Under the pieces are notes generated by a model. The model saw nothing but the letters and a program-made list of their open reading frames with translations, made no database searches and was not told where the DNA came from. This document shows, one piece after another, positions 43,979-52,863 of a stretch of DNA of 64,000 nucleotides. This DNA is from Chryseobacterium mulctrae (GTDB lineage Bacteria > Bacteroidota > Bacteroidia > Flavobacteriales > Weeksellaceae), in contig NZ_VAJL01000001.1 of the NCBI RefSeq assembly GCF_006175945.1, positions 3,729,001-3,793,000 of the forward strand, in the 5' to 3' direction. The position numbers and the translations under genes are program-made. The first letter of the stretch is position 1. Every line of letters starts with the position of its first letter.

Positions 43979-45694
43979 TTATTTTAAAGCATTTAAAACT
44001 CTCTCAAATTCCAAATCTTTTTTATCTAAAAAATCCTGATTTTTATATTTAATCACTTCATTAATTCTGACTCCTGTTTGTTGGGTTTGCGAATTGTCGG
44101 GATAAAAAATTCCGTTTCCGGTAAATTCTAAAAGATAATCTCCGGGAAGATTTACTTTGACTACATCACCGTCCGCACCGGCAGTTTGTTGCCCGATTGT
44201 AATTGACTGAGGGAATATTTTTTGCAAACTCATGGTGTACCATTCACTTGCGCTTCGGGATTCAGGATTAACGATAATAAAAACTTTACCGGAGTACGGC
44301 ATCGTCTTCATATCTTTTATTTCAGGGAAATAATGATAAGAATCTTTCAGATAAACAAAGGTGCCTATGTTTTTAAGATTTGGAGCATAATATTTATAAA
44401 AATAATTTTCGGAAGGTGAAAAGTACTTATACACATAATGAAAAATAAATCCACCCCAATCCGGATAACCTCTCATATCAAAAACCATTGCTTTTTTCTT
44501 TGAGGCATCTAGAATAATGTTTTCCATTTTTTTATCAATTTTATCATCATCCACATCATTGATGAATTGTAGCGTGTTATTAATATTAAAATAGGCAATT
44601 TCTTTATTAATTAGTTCTCGGTTAGCCCATTTTTGGTTCTTATTGTTTATGTAATTTGAAAGTACATTGACCTGTGTTTTATCTAAAGTGTTTACAAGTT
44701 CGATATTTGTCGTAAATGCTTTGTTACCGGATTGTACCTTTAATGATTTTTGCGGAGTATTGTCTGACCAAATAAGATTGTTTTGGTAGGATGAAAGCTC
44801 GAATATTAACTTTTCACGATTAGAAACAGAAAGTAGCCTGCTTTTCTCATCGATGATCTGTGATACTTTTTTACCGTTAATTTCTGTGATGTGATCTCCT
44901 TTTTTGATGTTTGCTTTTGTACAAATCTCGGGAAATACAATGTCGGTAACCAAGAGATAATTGTTTACAATTTTATAATCGAAAGGGGAATAATAAGAAG
45001 CGTTAAACAAAAAATCGTTTCTGTAATTGAGTTCACGATAAAATTTAAAAGCATGGCTGTCTTCCATTTTAGAAACGAGTTTTGCCAGGATGATCTCAAA
45101 ATCTTTCCTTGAAGTTACTTGTAAGTTTTCGTTTAAACTATTTTTAAAATATTCCTCAAAACCTTTATTCATAATATATTTGTGAGGAAACAGGTAATCT
45201 ACAACTCCCTGTATTTTTGCTAAAGCGAGTAAACGATATTCAATGGAAATATTTTCGGTTTTTGGAAATGGATATTTTTTTTCGTCACTTACTAATTTTC
45301 CTTTTGGAAGGTCTTCAAAATTATAACGGTGATTGTAAATCGAGTTGAGTACCTCTTTATTTTCAGAGCTTATTTTTCTGTTTTTCTGAAACCAATTGAA
45401 GTTTTGATTTTTTGTAAAAACATCCTGCGATGTTTCAGAAGGAGCAGAAGCTATAAATTTTTTATTGAGTTTTCCAGTTAATTTTTCAACGATAGAATTA
45501 AAATCATCTTGTGAACTGATATTTTTCACATTCACCAAAAACAAACTGTCTGCATCAATTTTTCCGCTTGCTAAATCGGGATGATAATATTTAATGAAAT
45601 TCCAGGTTTTGATGAAGTCATAATACTGATCTTTCTGAGCGAAAATGTATTGTTGAAATAAAAAAAAGATAAGGAGAACTGATGTTTTTTTCAT
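43979..45694 (-). CDS. S41-family peptidase (tail-specific protease-like)
   Basis: 571 aa with a signal peptide (FQQYIFAQ). Middle PDZ-like segment ANIKKGDHITEINGKKV, then a C-terminal S41 domain with MVFDMRGYPDWGG, the Ser nucleophile in NPESRSASEWYTM and GQQTAGADGDVVKVNLPG. Probably periplasmic or secreted. A short N-terminal helical part (FIKTWNFIKYYHPDLASGK) is typical of flavobacterial S41 proteins. Monocistronic; substrates unknown. Confidence 0.9.
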   Translation of the reverse strand: MKKTSVLLIFFLFQQYIFAQKDQYYDFIKTWNFIKYYHPDLASGKIDADSLFLVNVKNISSQDDFNSIVEKLTGKLNKKFIASAPSETSQDVFTKNQNFNWFQKNRKISSENKEVLNSIYNHRYNFEDLPKGKLVSDEKKYPFPKTENISIEYRLLALAKIQGVVDYLFPHKYIMNKGFEEYFKNSLNENLQVTSRKDFEIILAKLVSKMEDSHAFKFYRELNYRNDFLFNASYYSPFDYKIVNNYLLVTDIVFPEICTKANIKKGDHITEINGKKVSQIIDEKSRLLSVSNREKLIFELSSYQNNLIWSDNTPQKSLKVQSGNKAFTTNIELVNTLDKTQVNVLSNYINNKNQKWANRELINKEIAYFNINNTLQFINDVDDDKIDKKMENIILDASKKKAMVFDMRGYPDWGGFIFHYVYKYFSPSENYFYKYYAPNLKNIGTFVYLKDSYHYFPEIKDMKTMPYSGKVFIIVNPESRSASEWYTMSLQKIFPQSITIGQQTAGADGDVVKVNLPGDYLLEFTGNGIFYPDNSQTQQTGVRINEVIKYKNQDFLDKKDLEFERVLNALK

Positions 45695-45900
45695 GGTGAT
45701 AAGTAATTTTTAAAGATAACAGATATTTGTGAATTGAAAATATTTAAAATCAATAAGTTGAAACTTTTGTCTTTATTGCCATCAAAACAATAATCATATT
45801 AATCTTATGTGTGAGAATTCGAAAAATTTACTTTCTCGAAATACAATGATGCCTCATTAAATTTAATTGAAATTTCATACACCAAAACTTTCAAAACCCG

Positions 45901-45908
45901 TAAATTTG
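45901..45908 (+). promoter_or_regulatory. -7 element of pafA
   Basis: TAAATTTG, 20 nt before ATG 45929. It overlaps the alternative GTG start at 45908, ruling that start out. No good -33 TTG. Confidence 0.5.
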
Positions 45909-45928
45909 TGGCACTAAAAAGTTATTCA

Positions 45929-47575
45929 ATGTTTAGGAAAATTTCAATTGCTGCAGCTGCATTGCTGTCTGTAATTACAATCAATGCTCAGAAAAATAAA
46001 AACAATCAGGTTGATAGACCCAAATTGGTAGTAGGTTTGGTCATCGATCAGATGAGGTGGGATTATCTTTACCGATATTACAGCAAATACGGAAATGATG
46101 GTTTCAAAAGACTTTTAAATAAAGGATATTCTTTAAATAACGTACATATTCCTTATGTTCCTACAGTAACAGCTTTGGGGCATACATCTATTTATACAGG
46201 ATCGGTTCCTGCGATTCACGGAATTGCCGGAAATGATTGGACAGACAAAGAAACCGGTAAAAATGTGTACTGTACAACTGATGAGAACGTACAGCCTGTT
46301 GGTACAACCAATGTAAAAGTAGGAAGTCATTCTCCGAAAAATCTTTGGTCTACAACCGTTACAGACGAACTGAGATTAGCAACCAATTTTCAGGGTAAAG
46401 TAGTTGGAGTTTCTTTGAAAGACAGAGCTTCAATTCTTCCGGCTGGTCATACTCCAAATGGAGCGTATTGGTTTGACGATTCTACCGGAGATTTTATTAC
46501 GAGTACTTATTATATGAATGATTTGCCTCAATGGGTAAAGTCTTTCAATTCTCAAAATCTTCCTGACCAGTTGGTTGCAAACGGTTGGAATACTTTATTA
46601 CCGATCGATCAATATACAGAAAGTTCGCCAGACAATTCTCCTTGGGAAGGGCTTTTAGGAAGTTCAAAAACTCCTGTTTTCCCCTACAGTAATTTGGCTG
46701 AAGATTATAAAACTAAAAAAGACAACATCCGTTACACGCCTTTTGGAAATACTTTAACGTTGAAATTAGCTGAAGCTTCTGTGGAGGGTGAAAATTTAGG
46801 AGCTGATGAAGTGACTGATATTTTAGCCATCAATTTAGCTTCCACAGATTATGCAGGACATAAATTTGGCCCGAATTCTATAGAAGTAGAAGATGTTTAC
46901 CTGAGATTAGATCAGGATTTAGCTCAATTTTTCAAATATTTGGACGGAAAAGTTGGGAAGAATCAATACACCGTTTTTGTTTCGGCAGATCACGGTGGAG
47001 CGCATTCTGTAGGTTTCCTGAAAGAACATAAAATCAACACAGGATTTTTTGGTGAAGGAATGGAAAAAAGTTTAAATGAAAAACTGAAATCTAAGTTTGG
47101 AGTTGATAAATTAATTAACGGAGTAGATAATTACCAAATTTATTTCGACAGAAAATTAATGACCGATAATAAGCTTGAGCTAGAAGATATTAAAGAATTT
47201 GCAATTAAAGAATTGGAAAAAGATCCGACAGTTTTATATGCCGTTTCTACAACAGAAGTACAGGAAGCGACAATTCCTGAACCAATCAAACAAAGAATTA
47301 TCAACGGAATCAACAGACAGAGAAGTGGTGATATTCAACTGATTTCTCATGATTCTATGCTTCCTCCATACTCAAAAACAGGAACTACACACAGTGTTTG
47401 GAATTCTTACGATGCACACATTCCTTTGATTTTTATGGGGTGGGGAATTAAACATGGTGAAAGCAACAAACAATATCATATGACCGATATTGCTCCGACG
47501 GTTTCAGCATTGTTGCATATTCAGTTTCCAAGTGGAAATGTGGGTAATCCAATTACTGAGGTTATTGGAAGATAA
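45929..47575 (+). CDS. pafA: Alkaline phosphatase PafA
   Basis: 548-aa exported phosphomonoesterase with a Sec signal peptide (to about residue 20, INA-Q). It matches the well-studied PafA of Elizabethkingia meningoseptica (546 aa) with an offset of two: nucleophile Thr81 in PTVTALGHTSIYTGS, Asn102 in GIAGNDW, Lys164 and Arg166 in GVSLKDRASILPAGH, metal Asp40 in VGLVIDQMRWD, and SADHGGAHSVGF. PafA is calcium-activated, phosphate-insensitive and releases phosphate from organic esters outside the cell. No Pho-box assignment is possible. Confidence 0.97.
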   Translation: MFRKISIAAAALLSVITINAQKNKNNQVDRPKLVVGLVIDQMRWDYLYRYYSKYGNDGFKRLLNKGYSLNNVHIPYVPTVTALGHTSIYTGSVPAIHGIAGNDWTDKETGKNVYCTTDENVQPVGTTNVKVGSHSPKNLWSTTVTDELRLATNFQGKVVGVSLKDRASILPAGHTPNGAYWFDDSTGDFITSTYYMNDLPQWVKSFNSQNLPDQLVANGWNTLLPIDQYTESSPDNSPWEGLLGSSKTPVFPYSNLAEDYKTKKDNIRYTPFGNTLTLKLAEASVEGENLGADEVTDILAINLASTDYAGHKFGPNSIEVEDVYLRLDQDLAQFFKYLDGKVGKNQYTVFVSADHGGAHSVGFLKEHKINTGFFGEGMEKSLNEKLKSKFGVDKLINGVDNYQIYFDRKLMTDNKLELEDIKEFAIKELEKDPTVLYAVSTTEVQEATIPEPIKQRIINGINRQRSGDIQLISHDSMLPPYSKTGTTHSVWNSYDAHIPLIFMGWGIKHGESNKQYHMTDIAPTVSALLHIQFPSGNVGNPITEVIGR

Positions 47576-47593
47576 TACTGAACTTAACTCATA

Positions 47594-47634
47594 TAAAATC
47601 CCCGCAAAATTTATTTTACGGGGATTGTTTTTTT
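47594..47634. terminator. Terminator between pafA and barstar genes
   Basis: AATCCCCG ... CGGGGATT with a 14-nt loop and T-run, shared by convergent genes. Confidence 0.75.
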
Positions 47635-47646
47635 ATGATTTAAGAT

Positions 47647-47952
47647 TTATTGCTCGTCAATTTCCTCCTCTTCATCTTCATACTGCTCAAGAAAATAAGT
47701 AAAAGTAAAATCTTCAACTTCATCTTCAGCATCTTCCAAAGTAATCAAAAGATCTTCAAATAGTTCAAGCTGATCGACGCTCAAATTCACAAACTCTATG
47801 TGAAGCGGCATTTCCAATTCACCAGAAATTACATCTGAAAGTGCATCCAGATTATCTCCGAAATGTTCCGGAAGTTTTATCTTTTCTTTAAGTTGGGTAT
47901 AAAAATCTTCGTAATCTCCGATTTCTGTAAAGTCAATGTATATTGTGCTCAT
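47647..47952 (-). CDS. Barstar-family ribonuclease inhibitor
   Basis: 101 aa. Barstar fold: IDFTEIGDYEDFYTQLKEKI, the inhibitory helix region LPEHFGDNLDALSDVISGEL with the acidic residues that contact the RNase, and an acidic C-terminal helix (DEVEDFTFTYFLEQYEDEEE). It lies 174 bp downstream of a barnase-like gene on the same strand and is the immunity partner. A MITE-like repeat separates the two. The acidic tail is longer than in Bacillus barstar. Confidence 0.92.
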   Translation of the reverse strand: MSTIYIDFTEIGDYEDFYTQLKEKIKLPEHFGDNLDALSDVISGELEMPLHIEFVNLSVDQLELFEDLLITLEDAEDEVEDFTFTYFLEQYEDEEEEIDEQ

Positions 47953-48018
47953 AATTTATTCAAATTTCTAAAGTACAAAGGTAGTAGTTTTCAGTAATTG
48001 TGAAAAGAGGTGTTTCTT

Positions 48019-48125
48019 GTCATTGCGAGGAGCGAAGTGACGAAGCAATCTCAAATGAAAGTTCAGAAGTTACATCCACATACAGGCATGTTATAAAACA
48101 TTCTCAAATAATTTCTCGCAATGAC
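48019..48125. mobile_element. MITE-like element with 11-bp terminal inverted repeats
   Basis: Termini GTCATTGCGAG (48019-48029) and CTCGCAATGAC (48115-48125) are perfect inverted repeats around 85 bp. The left part, continuing GAGCGAAGTGACGAAGCAAT, is a dispersed element known from several Bacteroidota and Rickettsia genomes. No coding capacity. Inserted between barnase stop (48127) and barstar start. Confidence 0.75.
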
Positions 48126-48126
48126 A

Positions 48127-48609
48127 TTATTTCTTCTCAAAACTTTTATAATGATCTTTAGTTAAATAAACTTCACCGTTTTTAGTAAAAACAATTCGGT
48201 CACTATTTCTATTTCCGCAGCTGTAATTAACATCAGCTTCAAAATATTTTTCATCTTTTGGAAGTTTGCCTTCTCGGTTTCCAAAATAATCTCCACCAAT
48301 TGCTTTTCCGGGCAAAACTTCACAAAGGTTTCCCTGAGAAGGGTTCCAACCCAGCTTTTTAGCTTCATTTTTCGTGATGTAATAATCCGGAAGTTTATGA
48401 TTTTGCTTTACATAATTAATCACGGTATTTTCATTAGTAAGTTCATCAATAGATTGTTTGTCAGACTGATTTACTGATGCTTCTGAAATTTTTTCGGTTT
48501 TGGCTGGTGCTTTTTTCTCTGCAATAAAATTGTTATAAATATACATCACAGACATTCCGAAAAGAAGTCCGAGACAGGCAAAAAAAAGTGAGCGGATTTT
48601 AGGATTCAT
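48127..48609 (-). CDS. Barnase-like guanyl-specific ribonuclease with N-terminal membrane anchor
   Basis: 160 aa. Residues about 8-25 form a hydrophobic signal or signal-anchor, followed by a 45-residue linker and a barnase domain from about 72. All catalytic residues of Bacillus barnase are present: Lys102 (K27), Glu124 (E73), Arg134 (R83), Arg138 (R87), His153 (H102), in GKAIGG, EADVNY, RNSDR and KDHYKSF. Two cysteines (Cys96, Cys131), absent from barnase, could form a disulfide. Lies upstream of barstar on the same strand. Likely a secreted or surface RNase toxin. Confidence 0.92.
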   Translation of the reverse strand: MNPKIRSLFFACLGLLFGMSVMYIYNNFIAEKKAPAKTEKISEASVNQSDKQSIDELTNENTVINYVKQNHKLPDYYITKNEAKKLGWNPSQGNLCEVLPGKAIGGDYFGNREGKLPKDEKYFEADVNYSCGNRNSDRIVFTKNGEVYLTKDHYKSFEKK

Positions 48610-48611
48610 AA

Positions 48612-48690
48612 TGATTCAATTTACCAGTTTATCAGTGTATCAATGTAACAATTAATTGGTAAACTGTTACATCGATAAACTGTTACATTA
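48612..48690. repeat. Dispersed TTACCAAT/TGTTACA hairpin repeat, copy 1
   Basis: Low-complexity palindromic words (GTAACAATTAATTGGTAAACTG, TTACATCGATAAACTGTTACA) between nadE and the barnase gene; related to 51585-51660 and 53313-53395. Confidence 0.6.
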
Positions 48691-48691
48691 A

Positions 48692-49483
48692 TTAATTCCT
48701 CCATTCTTCATTAATATCACAAACAGGAATCGGATTAATTTTATGTTGAGCCGCTTTATTCATTCTGCTGAAAATTTTAAAAACTTCCAAATCTCTTCCG
48801 CTGTAATCGGCTTCGGTTTTCGTTCCCCATTCTTTCTGAATTTTTTCAAGTTCAGGATAAGTGGCTCCAATTTGCATTTCGTCGGTTCTTTCTGCATCCC
48901 AAAGTCCATCTGTAGGAATCGCTTCCTGAATGTTTTTTACAAGATTTAAAGCTTTTGCCAATTCATAAACTTCGGTTTTATAAAGATCCGCAATAGGAGA
49001 GACATCAACGCCGCCGTCACCGTATTTGGTGTAAAAACCGATTCCGAAGTCCTCCACTTTATTTCCTGTTCCACAAACTAAAAGACCGTTGATTTGCCCG
49101 TAATAATACAAGGTCAACATTCTCAAACGTGATCTTGTATTGGCAAAAGCCAATTTTTCATTTGGGAATTCATCATCATGCACATCAAAAGTTTTGTACA
49201 ATTCTTCAAAAGCCGGAGTAAGATTGACAGACATTGCTTCAACATTCGGAAATTTAGATTTCAGATCATTCATGTGTTCCCAAGCTCGATTTACCTGATC
49301 TTCTTTTTGACGGATTGGCATCTCGATCAACAAAGTTTTCAAACCTGTCATTGCTGCCAAAGTAGAAACCACTCCAGAGTCTACACCGCCCGAAACTCCG
49401 ATTACATAACCTTTAACACCTGATTTTTCGGCATAATCTTTTAGCCATTGTACGATATGATCGATTACTTTTTGTGTCTGCAT
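48692..49483 (-). CDS. nadE: NAD synthetase (ammonia-dependent)
   Basis: 263 aa. Final step of NAD synthesis: amidation of nicotinate adenine dinucleotide with ATP and ammonia. The PP-loop motif GVSGGVDSGVVS (about residues 29-40) and substrate-binding FANTRSRLRMLTLYYYG, GTGNKVEDF and TKYGDGGVDVSPIADLYKTEV are all present. No N-terminal glutaminase domain, so it uses free ammonia. Lies near gldB, as in other flavobacteria, on the opposite strand. Confidence 0.96.
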   Translation of the reverse strand: MQTQKVIDHIVQWLKDYAEKSGVKGYVIGVSGGVDSGVVSTLAAMTGLKTLLIEMPIRQKEDQVNRAWEHMNDLKSKFPNVEAMSVNLTPAFEELYKTFDVHDDEFPNEKLAFANTRSRLRMLTLYYYGQINGLLVCGTGNKVEDFGIGFYTKYGDGGVDVSPIADLYKTEVYELAKALNLVKNIQEAIPTDGLWDAERTDEMQIGATYPELEKIQKEWGTKTEADYSGRDLEVFKIFSRMNKAAQHKINPIPVCDINEEWRN

Positions 49484-49492
49484 TGTATATTT

Positions 49493-50026
49493 TTATTGTT
49501 TAAAATTTTCTTTTTTAAGTTCGTACCAAAAACAAATCCCGTCCGGTTCGGTAAATTCACCAGTTTTCTCAAATCCAAGTTTTGTTAAAATGTAATTTGA
49601 AGCTAGGTTTTCAGAATGAGCATACGCATAAATAATTTCGGCTTTCAAATCATTAAAACCATAATCTAAAGATGCTTTCCCAGATTCTGTAGCGTAACCT
49701 TTTCCCCATGTTTCAGGTAAAAAACGGTAACCCAGTTCATAGAAATTTTGGTATCCGTTTACTTCGGAAGTATTGAGCTTTAATCCGCTCCAGCCGATAA
49801 GAAGTCCGCTTTCTTTTTCGATTACGGCAATTCTTCCCACACCATTTTCTTCATATTGCTGCATAATCATTTTTACCACTTCTTTCGATTCTTCAACTTT
49901 AGAAAGCGTAGGCATTCCGATATATTTCATGACTTCCGGATCGGAATCAAGAAGATAAAGACGTTCGTAATCTTCCTCCCCAAGATTTCTGAGAATGAGT
50001 CTTTCGGTTTCAATATAAATATTCAT
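49493..50026 (-). CDS. GNAT acetyltransferase (RimJ/RimL-like)
   Basis: 177 aa. GNAT fold of the Acetyltransf_3 group: ETERLILRNLGEEDYERLYL at the N-terminus, GRIAVIEKESGLLIGWSGL, YELGYRFLPETWGKGYATES as the acetyl-CoA binding motif A, and NLASNYILTKLGFEKTGEF. Substrate unknown (N-terminal or small-molecule amine). It starts on the opposite strand from gldB and lies 9 bp upstream of nadE. Confidence 0.9.
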   Translation of the reverse strand: MNIYIETERLILRNLGEEDYERLYLLDSDPEVMKYIGMPTLSKVEESKEVVKMIMQQYEENGVGRIAVIEKESGLLIGWSGLKLNTSEVNGYQNFYELGYRFLPETWGKGYATESGKASLDYGFNDLKAEIIYAYAHSENLASNYILTKLGFEKTGEFTEPDGICFWYELKKENFKQ

Positions 50027-50116
50027 GGTTTTGTCTGGTATTGTTTTAAAGATTTTAATATGATTCTCATAGCTACAAAAAAATCCTTTTTCAGCATAAG
50101 TTTATATTTATATCCT

Positions 50117-50124
50117 TATTTTTG
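50117..50124 (+). promoter_or_regulatory. -7 element of gldB
   Basis: TATTTTTG, 25 nt before ATG 50150. It supports that start and argues against the longer open frame extending into the divergent acetyltransferase gene. Confidence 0.5.
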
Positions 50125-50149
50125 TAAACTTAAATTTCATGTAAAAATA

Positions 50150-51136
50150 ATGAAGATTTTTAGAATTGCAGCACTTTCATGCCTTTTAGTTTTAAGTTTA
50201 AACTCTTGTAAAAAAGAGCAGGAAACTGATTGGAAAGTAGAAATAAAAAATCCTGCCGAAAAGGTAGAAATTACTGATATTTCAAAAGAATTTTACGATG
50301 TAAATATACCTTTGGATCAGTTTAAAGCTAAATTTCCATGGTTTCAGGGAACGGTTTCTGATGCAGATTTTGCTAAAAACAGAGTGAATCCTGATGAAGT
50401 GAAGATTTACAAAGAAGCAATTTCAAAAATAGATCAGACAAAGCTTCAGAAAGAACTTCAGGATTTGTTTTCACACATCAAATATTATTTTCCAGAGTTT
50501 AAAACACCGAAAGTATATCTGTTTTCATCAACATTACAGATGATTCAGGATCCTATATTTTTTGATGATAAAACCAATTTTCTGTTTATTGATGTAAGTG
50601 GTTTTATGGGAAATAATAATCCTAACTATAAAGGTTTGGAAGGTTATTTTCAGAAATCGATGAATCCGAATAATATTGTTCCTAAAGTTTCAAGGATATT
50701 TGCAGAACAGGTGGTTCCTTTTTCTCCAGATCATCAGAAATTTATTGATCTTTTGGTCTATAACGGAAAAATAATGTTGCTTCAGGAGGCTTTTCTTCCC
50801 GAAACTCCAGATTATCTGAAAATGGATTACGATAAAAAACAATACGATTGGTCGGTTGCCAATGAAGCGAATATCTATAATTATTTTGTTGAAAATAATT
50901 TAATTTTTGGAGACGATCACCGTTTGGTAGACCGTTTTATCAATCCGGGACCGTTTTCAAAATTTTATACTGAAATTGATAACGAATCTTCGCCAATGGT
51001 TGGTGTTTACATCGGATGGCAGATTTGTAAAGAATATTTAAAGAAAAGCCCTGAAACAAAACTGGTCGATTTCCTTAAAATGGATGCTACGGAAGTTTTT
51101 AATAAAGCAGGATATAAACCTAAATTAGAAGAGTAA
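50150..51136 (+). CDS. gldB: Gliding motility lipoprotein GldB
   Basis: 328 aa from ATG 50150; the open frame extends 98 codons upstream but overlaps the acetyltransferase gene on the other strand. Lipobox LNSC with Cys20. GldB-specific blocks FPWFQGTVSD, PKVYLFSSTLQMIQDPIFF and YIGWQICKEYL. GldB is required for gliding and for the stability of the type IX secretion machinery in Flavobacterium; non-gliding relatives keep the gene. Followed 116 bp later by gldC. Confidence 0.93.
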   Translation: MKIFRIAALSCLLVLSLNSCKKEQETDWKVEIKNPAEKVEITDISKEFYDVNIPLDQFKAKFPWFQGTVSDADFAKNRVNPDEVKIYKEAISKIDQTKLQKELQDLFSHIKYYFPEFKTPKVYLFSSTLQMIQDPIFFDDKTNFLFIDVSGFMGNNNPNYKGLEGYFQKSMNPNNIVPKVSRIFAEQVVPFSPDHQKFIDLLVYNGKIMLLQEAFLPETPDYLKMDYDKKQYDWSVANEANIYNYFVENNLIFGDDHRLVDRFINPGPFSKFYTEIDNESSPMVGVYIGWQICKEYLKKSPETKLVDFLKMDATEVFNKAGYKPKLEE

Positions 51137-51140
51137 ATTT

Positions 51141-51225
51141 TGTTGATTGGTTTTGGTTGATGGTTGTTAGTTTTTAACATTATATAATTCATTATTCTAT
51201 CAACGATCAACCAAAACCCAACAAC
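51141..51225. repeat. Imperfect inverted repeat between gldB and gldC
   Basis: Arms 51141-51167 and 51201-51225 (containing GGTTTTGGTTGAT and ATCAACCAAAACC) pair with four mismatches around a 33-nt loop. Could be an attenuating hairpin or another dispersed repeat. Confidence 0.55.
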
Positions 51226-51252
51226 TATTAAACATATTAGAAAAATAGAAAA

Positions 51253-51579
51253 ATGAGAAAGACCCAAATAACGATAGATGTAGAGCTGGATGAAAACCAC
51301 ATTCCGGAAAAAATGACTTGGAATGCTCAGGATGGAGGCGTAGAAAAAGAAGAAACAAAAGCGGTAATGATTTCCGTTTGGGACGAAAAAGCTTCAGAAG
51401 CTTTAAGAATCGACCTTTGGACGAAAGAAATGCCGGTTGACCAAATGAAAATGTTCATGCATCAGATTTTAGTGTCTATGGGAAACACGTATCAGAGAGC
51501 AACAGGCGAAGAGGATGTTGCAGAATGGATTGAGCAGATCGCAGAAGAATTTGCAGTAAAATCAGCAATAAAAATGTAA
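51253..51579 (+). CDS. gldC: Gliding motility protein GldC
   Basis: 108 aa, cytoplasmic. Recognised by MRKTQITIDVELDENHIPEK, WNAQDGG and LWTKEMPVDQMKMFMHQILV. In Flavobacterium johnsoniae gldC neighbours gldB and improves gliding without being essential. Separated from gldB by a hairpin-forming gap. Confidence 0.93.
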   Translation: MRKTQITIDVELDENHIPEKMTWNAQDGGVEKEETKAVMISVWDEKASEALRIDLWTKEMPVDQMKMFMHQILVSMGNTYQRATGEEDVAEWIEQIAEEFAVKSAIKM

Positions 51580-51584
51580 ACAAT

Positions 51585-51660
51585 TAATGTAGCAATATAC
51601 CAAACTAGCAATGTAACAATCATTGGTAAACTGGTACATTGATACATTGTTAAATTATAC
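51585..51660. repeat. Dispersed TTACCAAT/TGTTACA hairpin repeat, copy 2
   Basis: Words AATGTAACAATCATTGGTAA and TGGTACATTGATACATTGTT pair into a long imperfect hairpin just before the cystathionine synthase-like gene. Confidence 0.6.
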
Positions 51661-51665
51661 AAGTT

Positions 51666-52805
51666 ATGAATTTCAATACAAAAGTTATACACGGCGGACA
51701 ACATCACGAATCTGCTACAGGTTCTGTAAATGTTCCGGTATTTTTAACGTCTACTTTCGCACAAAAAAGTCCGGGAGTACATTCAGGATACGAATATTCA
51801 AGAGCGGCAAACCCTACAAGACAGGCTTTGGAAGACTCTTTGTCAAGCATTGAAAATGGAGCGAGAGGTTTAGCTTTCGGTTCGGGTTTGGCAGCTATTG
51901 ACTGTGTTTTAAAATTATTAAATCCAGGTGATGAGGTTGTTGCTGTAGACGATTTATATGGAGGAACCTACAGAATGTTCACCAGACTTTTTGAAAAATA
52001 TCAGTTGAAATTTACCTTCGTGAATTTTGATGATGTTTCAAAAATTGCAGACGTCATTACAGATAAAACTAAATTGATCTGGGTTGAAACTCCAACAAAC
52101 CCGTTGATGAAATTGGTAGATATCAAAGCGGTTGTGGAAATTGCAAAAGGAAAAGATATTCTGGTTGCAGTTGATAATACTTTTGCGACACCTTATCTTC
52201 AAAGACCGATTGATTTGGGAGCTGATATTGTAATGCACTCAGCAACAAAATATCTAGGAGGTCACTCTGATGTAATCGCGGGAGCTTTAATTGCTAAAGA
52301 TGCAGAATTGGGAGAAAAACTTCATTTCATTCAGTTTGCAAGTGGTGGAATTTTAGGACCTCACGATTCTTATTTAGTGTTGAGAGGAATTAAAACTTTG
52401 GCATTAAGAGTTCAGAGACATTCTGAAAATGGAATGGCGGTTGCAAAATATCTTGAATCTCATCCTGCAGTTGCTGAAGTAATTTATCCGGGATTGGAAT
52501 CTCACCCACAATACGAATTGGCAAAAACTCAGATGAAAGATTTCGGAGGAATGGTTTCTTTCACTTTCAAATCTGGTAAAAAAGAAGATGCAATCAAATT
52601 CTTAGAGAAAGTAAGAGTTTTCACATTGGCAGAATCGCTTGGTGGAGTAGAATCTTTGGCAAATCATCCTGCTTTGATGACTCACGCTTCCATTCCTGCA
52701 GAAAAACGTGCTGAATTGGGTATTACCGATGATCTAGTTCGTTTAAGCGTTGGAATCGAAGATGCGGAAGATTTGATCGCAGATCTAGAAAAAGCTTTTT
52801 CTTAA
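51666..52805 (+). CDS. Cystathionine gamma-synthase/lyase-type PLP enzyme
   Basis: 379-aa Cys/Met-metabolism transulfuration enzyme. PLP lysine in HSATKYLGGHSDVIAG (about residues 195-210), GLAFGSGLAAIDCVL, ETPTNPLMK and VDNTFATPYLQRP. Whether it is a synthase (MetB) or lyase cannot be fixed from sequence alone. Starts 5 bp after the hairpin repeat, ends with its own terminator. Confidence 0.93.
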   Translation: MNFNTKVIHGGQHHESATGSVNVPVFLTSTFAQKSPGVHSGYEYSRAANPTRQALEDSLSSIENGARGLAFGSGLAAIDCVLKLLNPGDEVVAVDDLYGGTYRMFTRLFEKYQLKFTFVNFDDVSKIADVITDKTKLIWVETPTNPLMKLVDIKAVVEIAKGKDILVAVDNTFATPYLQRPIDLGADIVMHSATKYLGGHSDVIAGALIAKDAELGEKLHFIQFASGGILGPHDSYLVLRGIKTLALRVQRHSENGMAVAKYLESHPAVAEVIYPGLESHPQYELAKTQMKDFGGMVSFTFKSGKKEDAIKFLEKVRVFTLAESLGGVESLANHPALMTHASIPAEKRAELGITDDLVRLSVGIEDAEDLIADLEKAFS

Positions 52806-52818
52806 AATAAATAAATTT

Positions 52819-52850
52819 GAACATCCGTTATAAAGCGGATGTTTATTTTT
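52819..52850 (+). terminator. Terminator of the PLP-enzyme gene
   Basis: AACATCCG / CGGATGTT with an 8-nt loop and a TATTTTT tail. Confidence 0.8.
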
Positions 52851-52863
52851 AATCAAATTTCAT

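Noticed and set aside
45908..45928. GTG start of the alkaline phosphatase
   Set aside because: It overlaps the TAAATTTG promoter box and adds residues before a normal signal peptide.
49856..50149. N-terminal extension of GldB
   Set aside because: It runs antisense through the acetyltransferase gene, while ATG 50150 gives a proper lipoprotein signal.
51007..51300. 97-codon minus-strand frame over gldB/gldC
   Set aside because: Mostly antisense to gldB and created by the inverted repeat in the gap; no start context or family resemblance.
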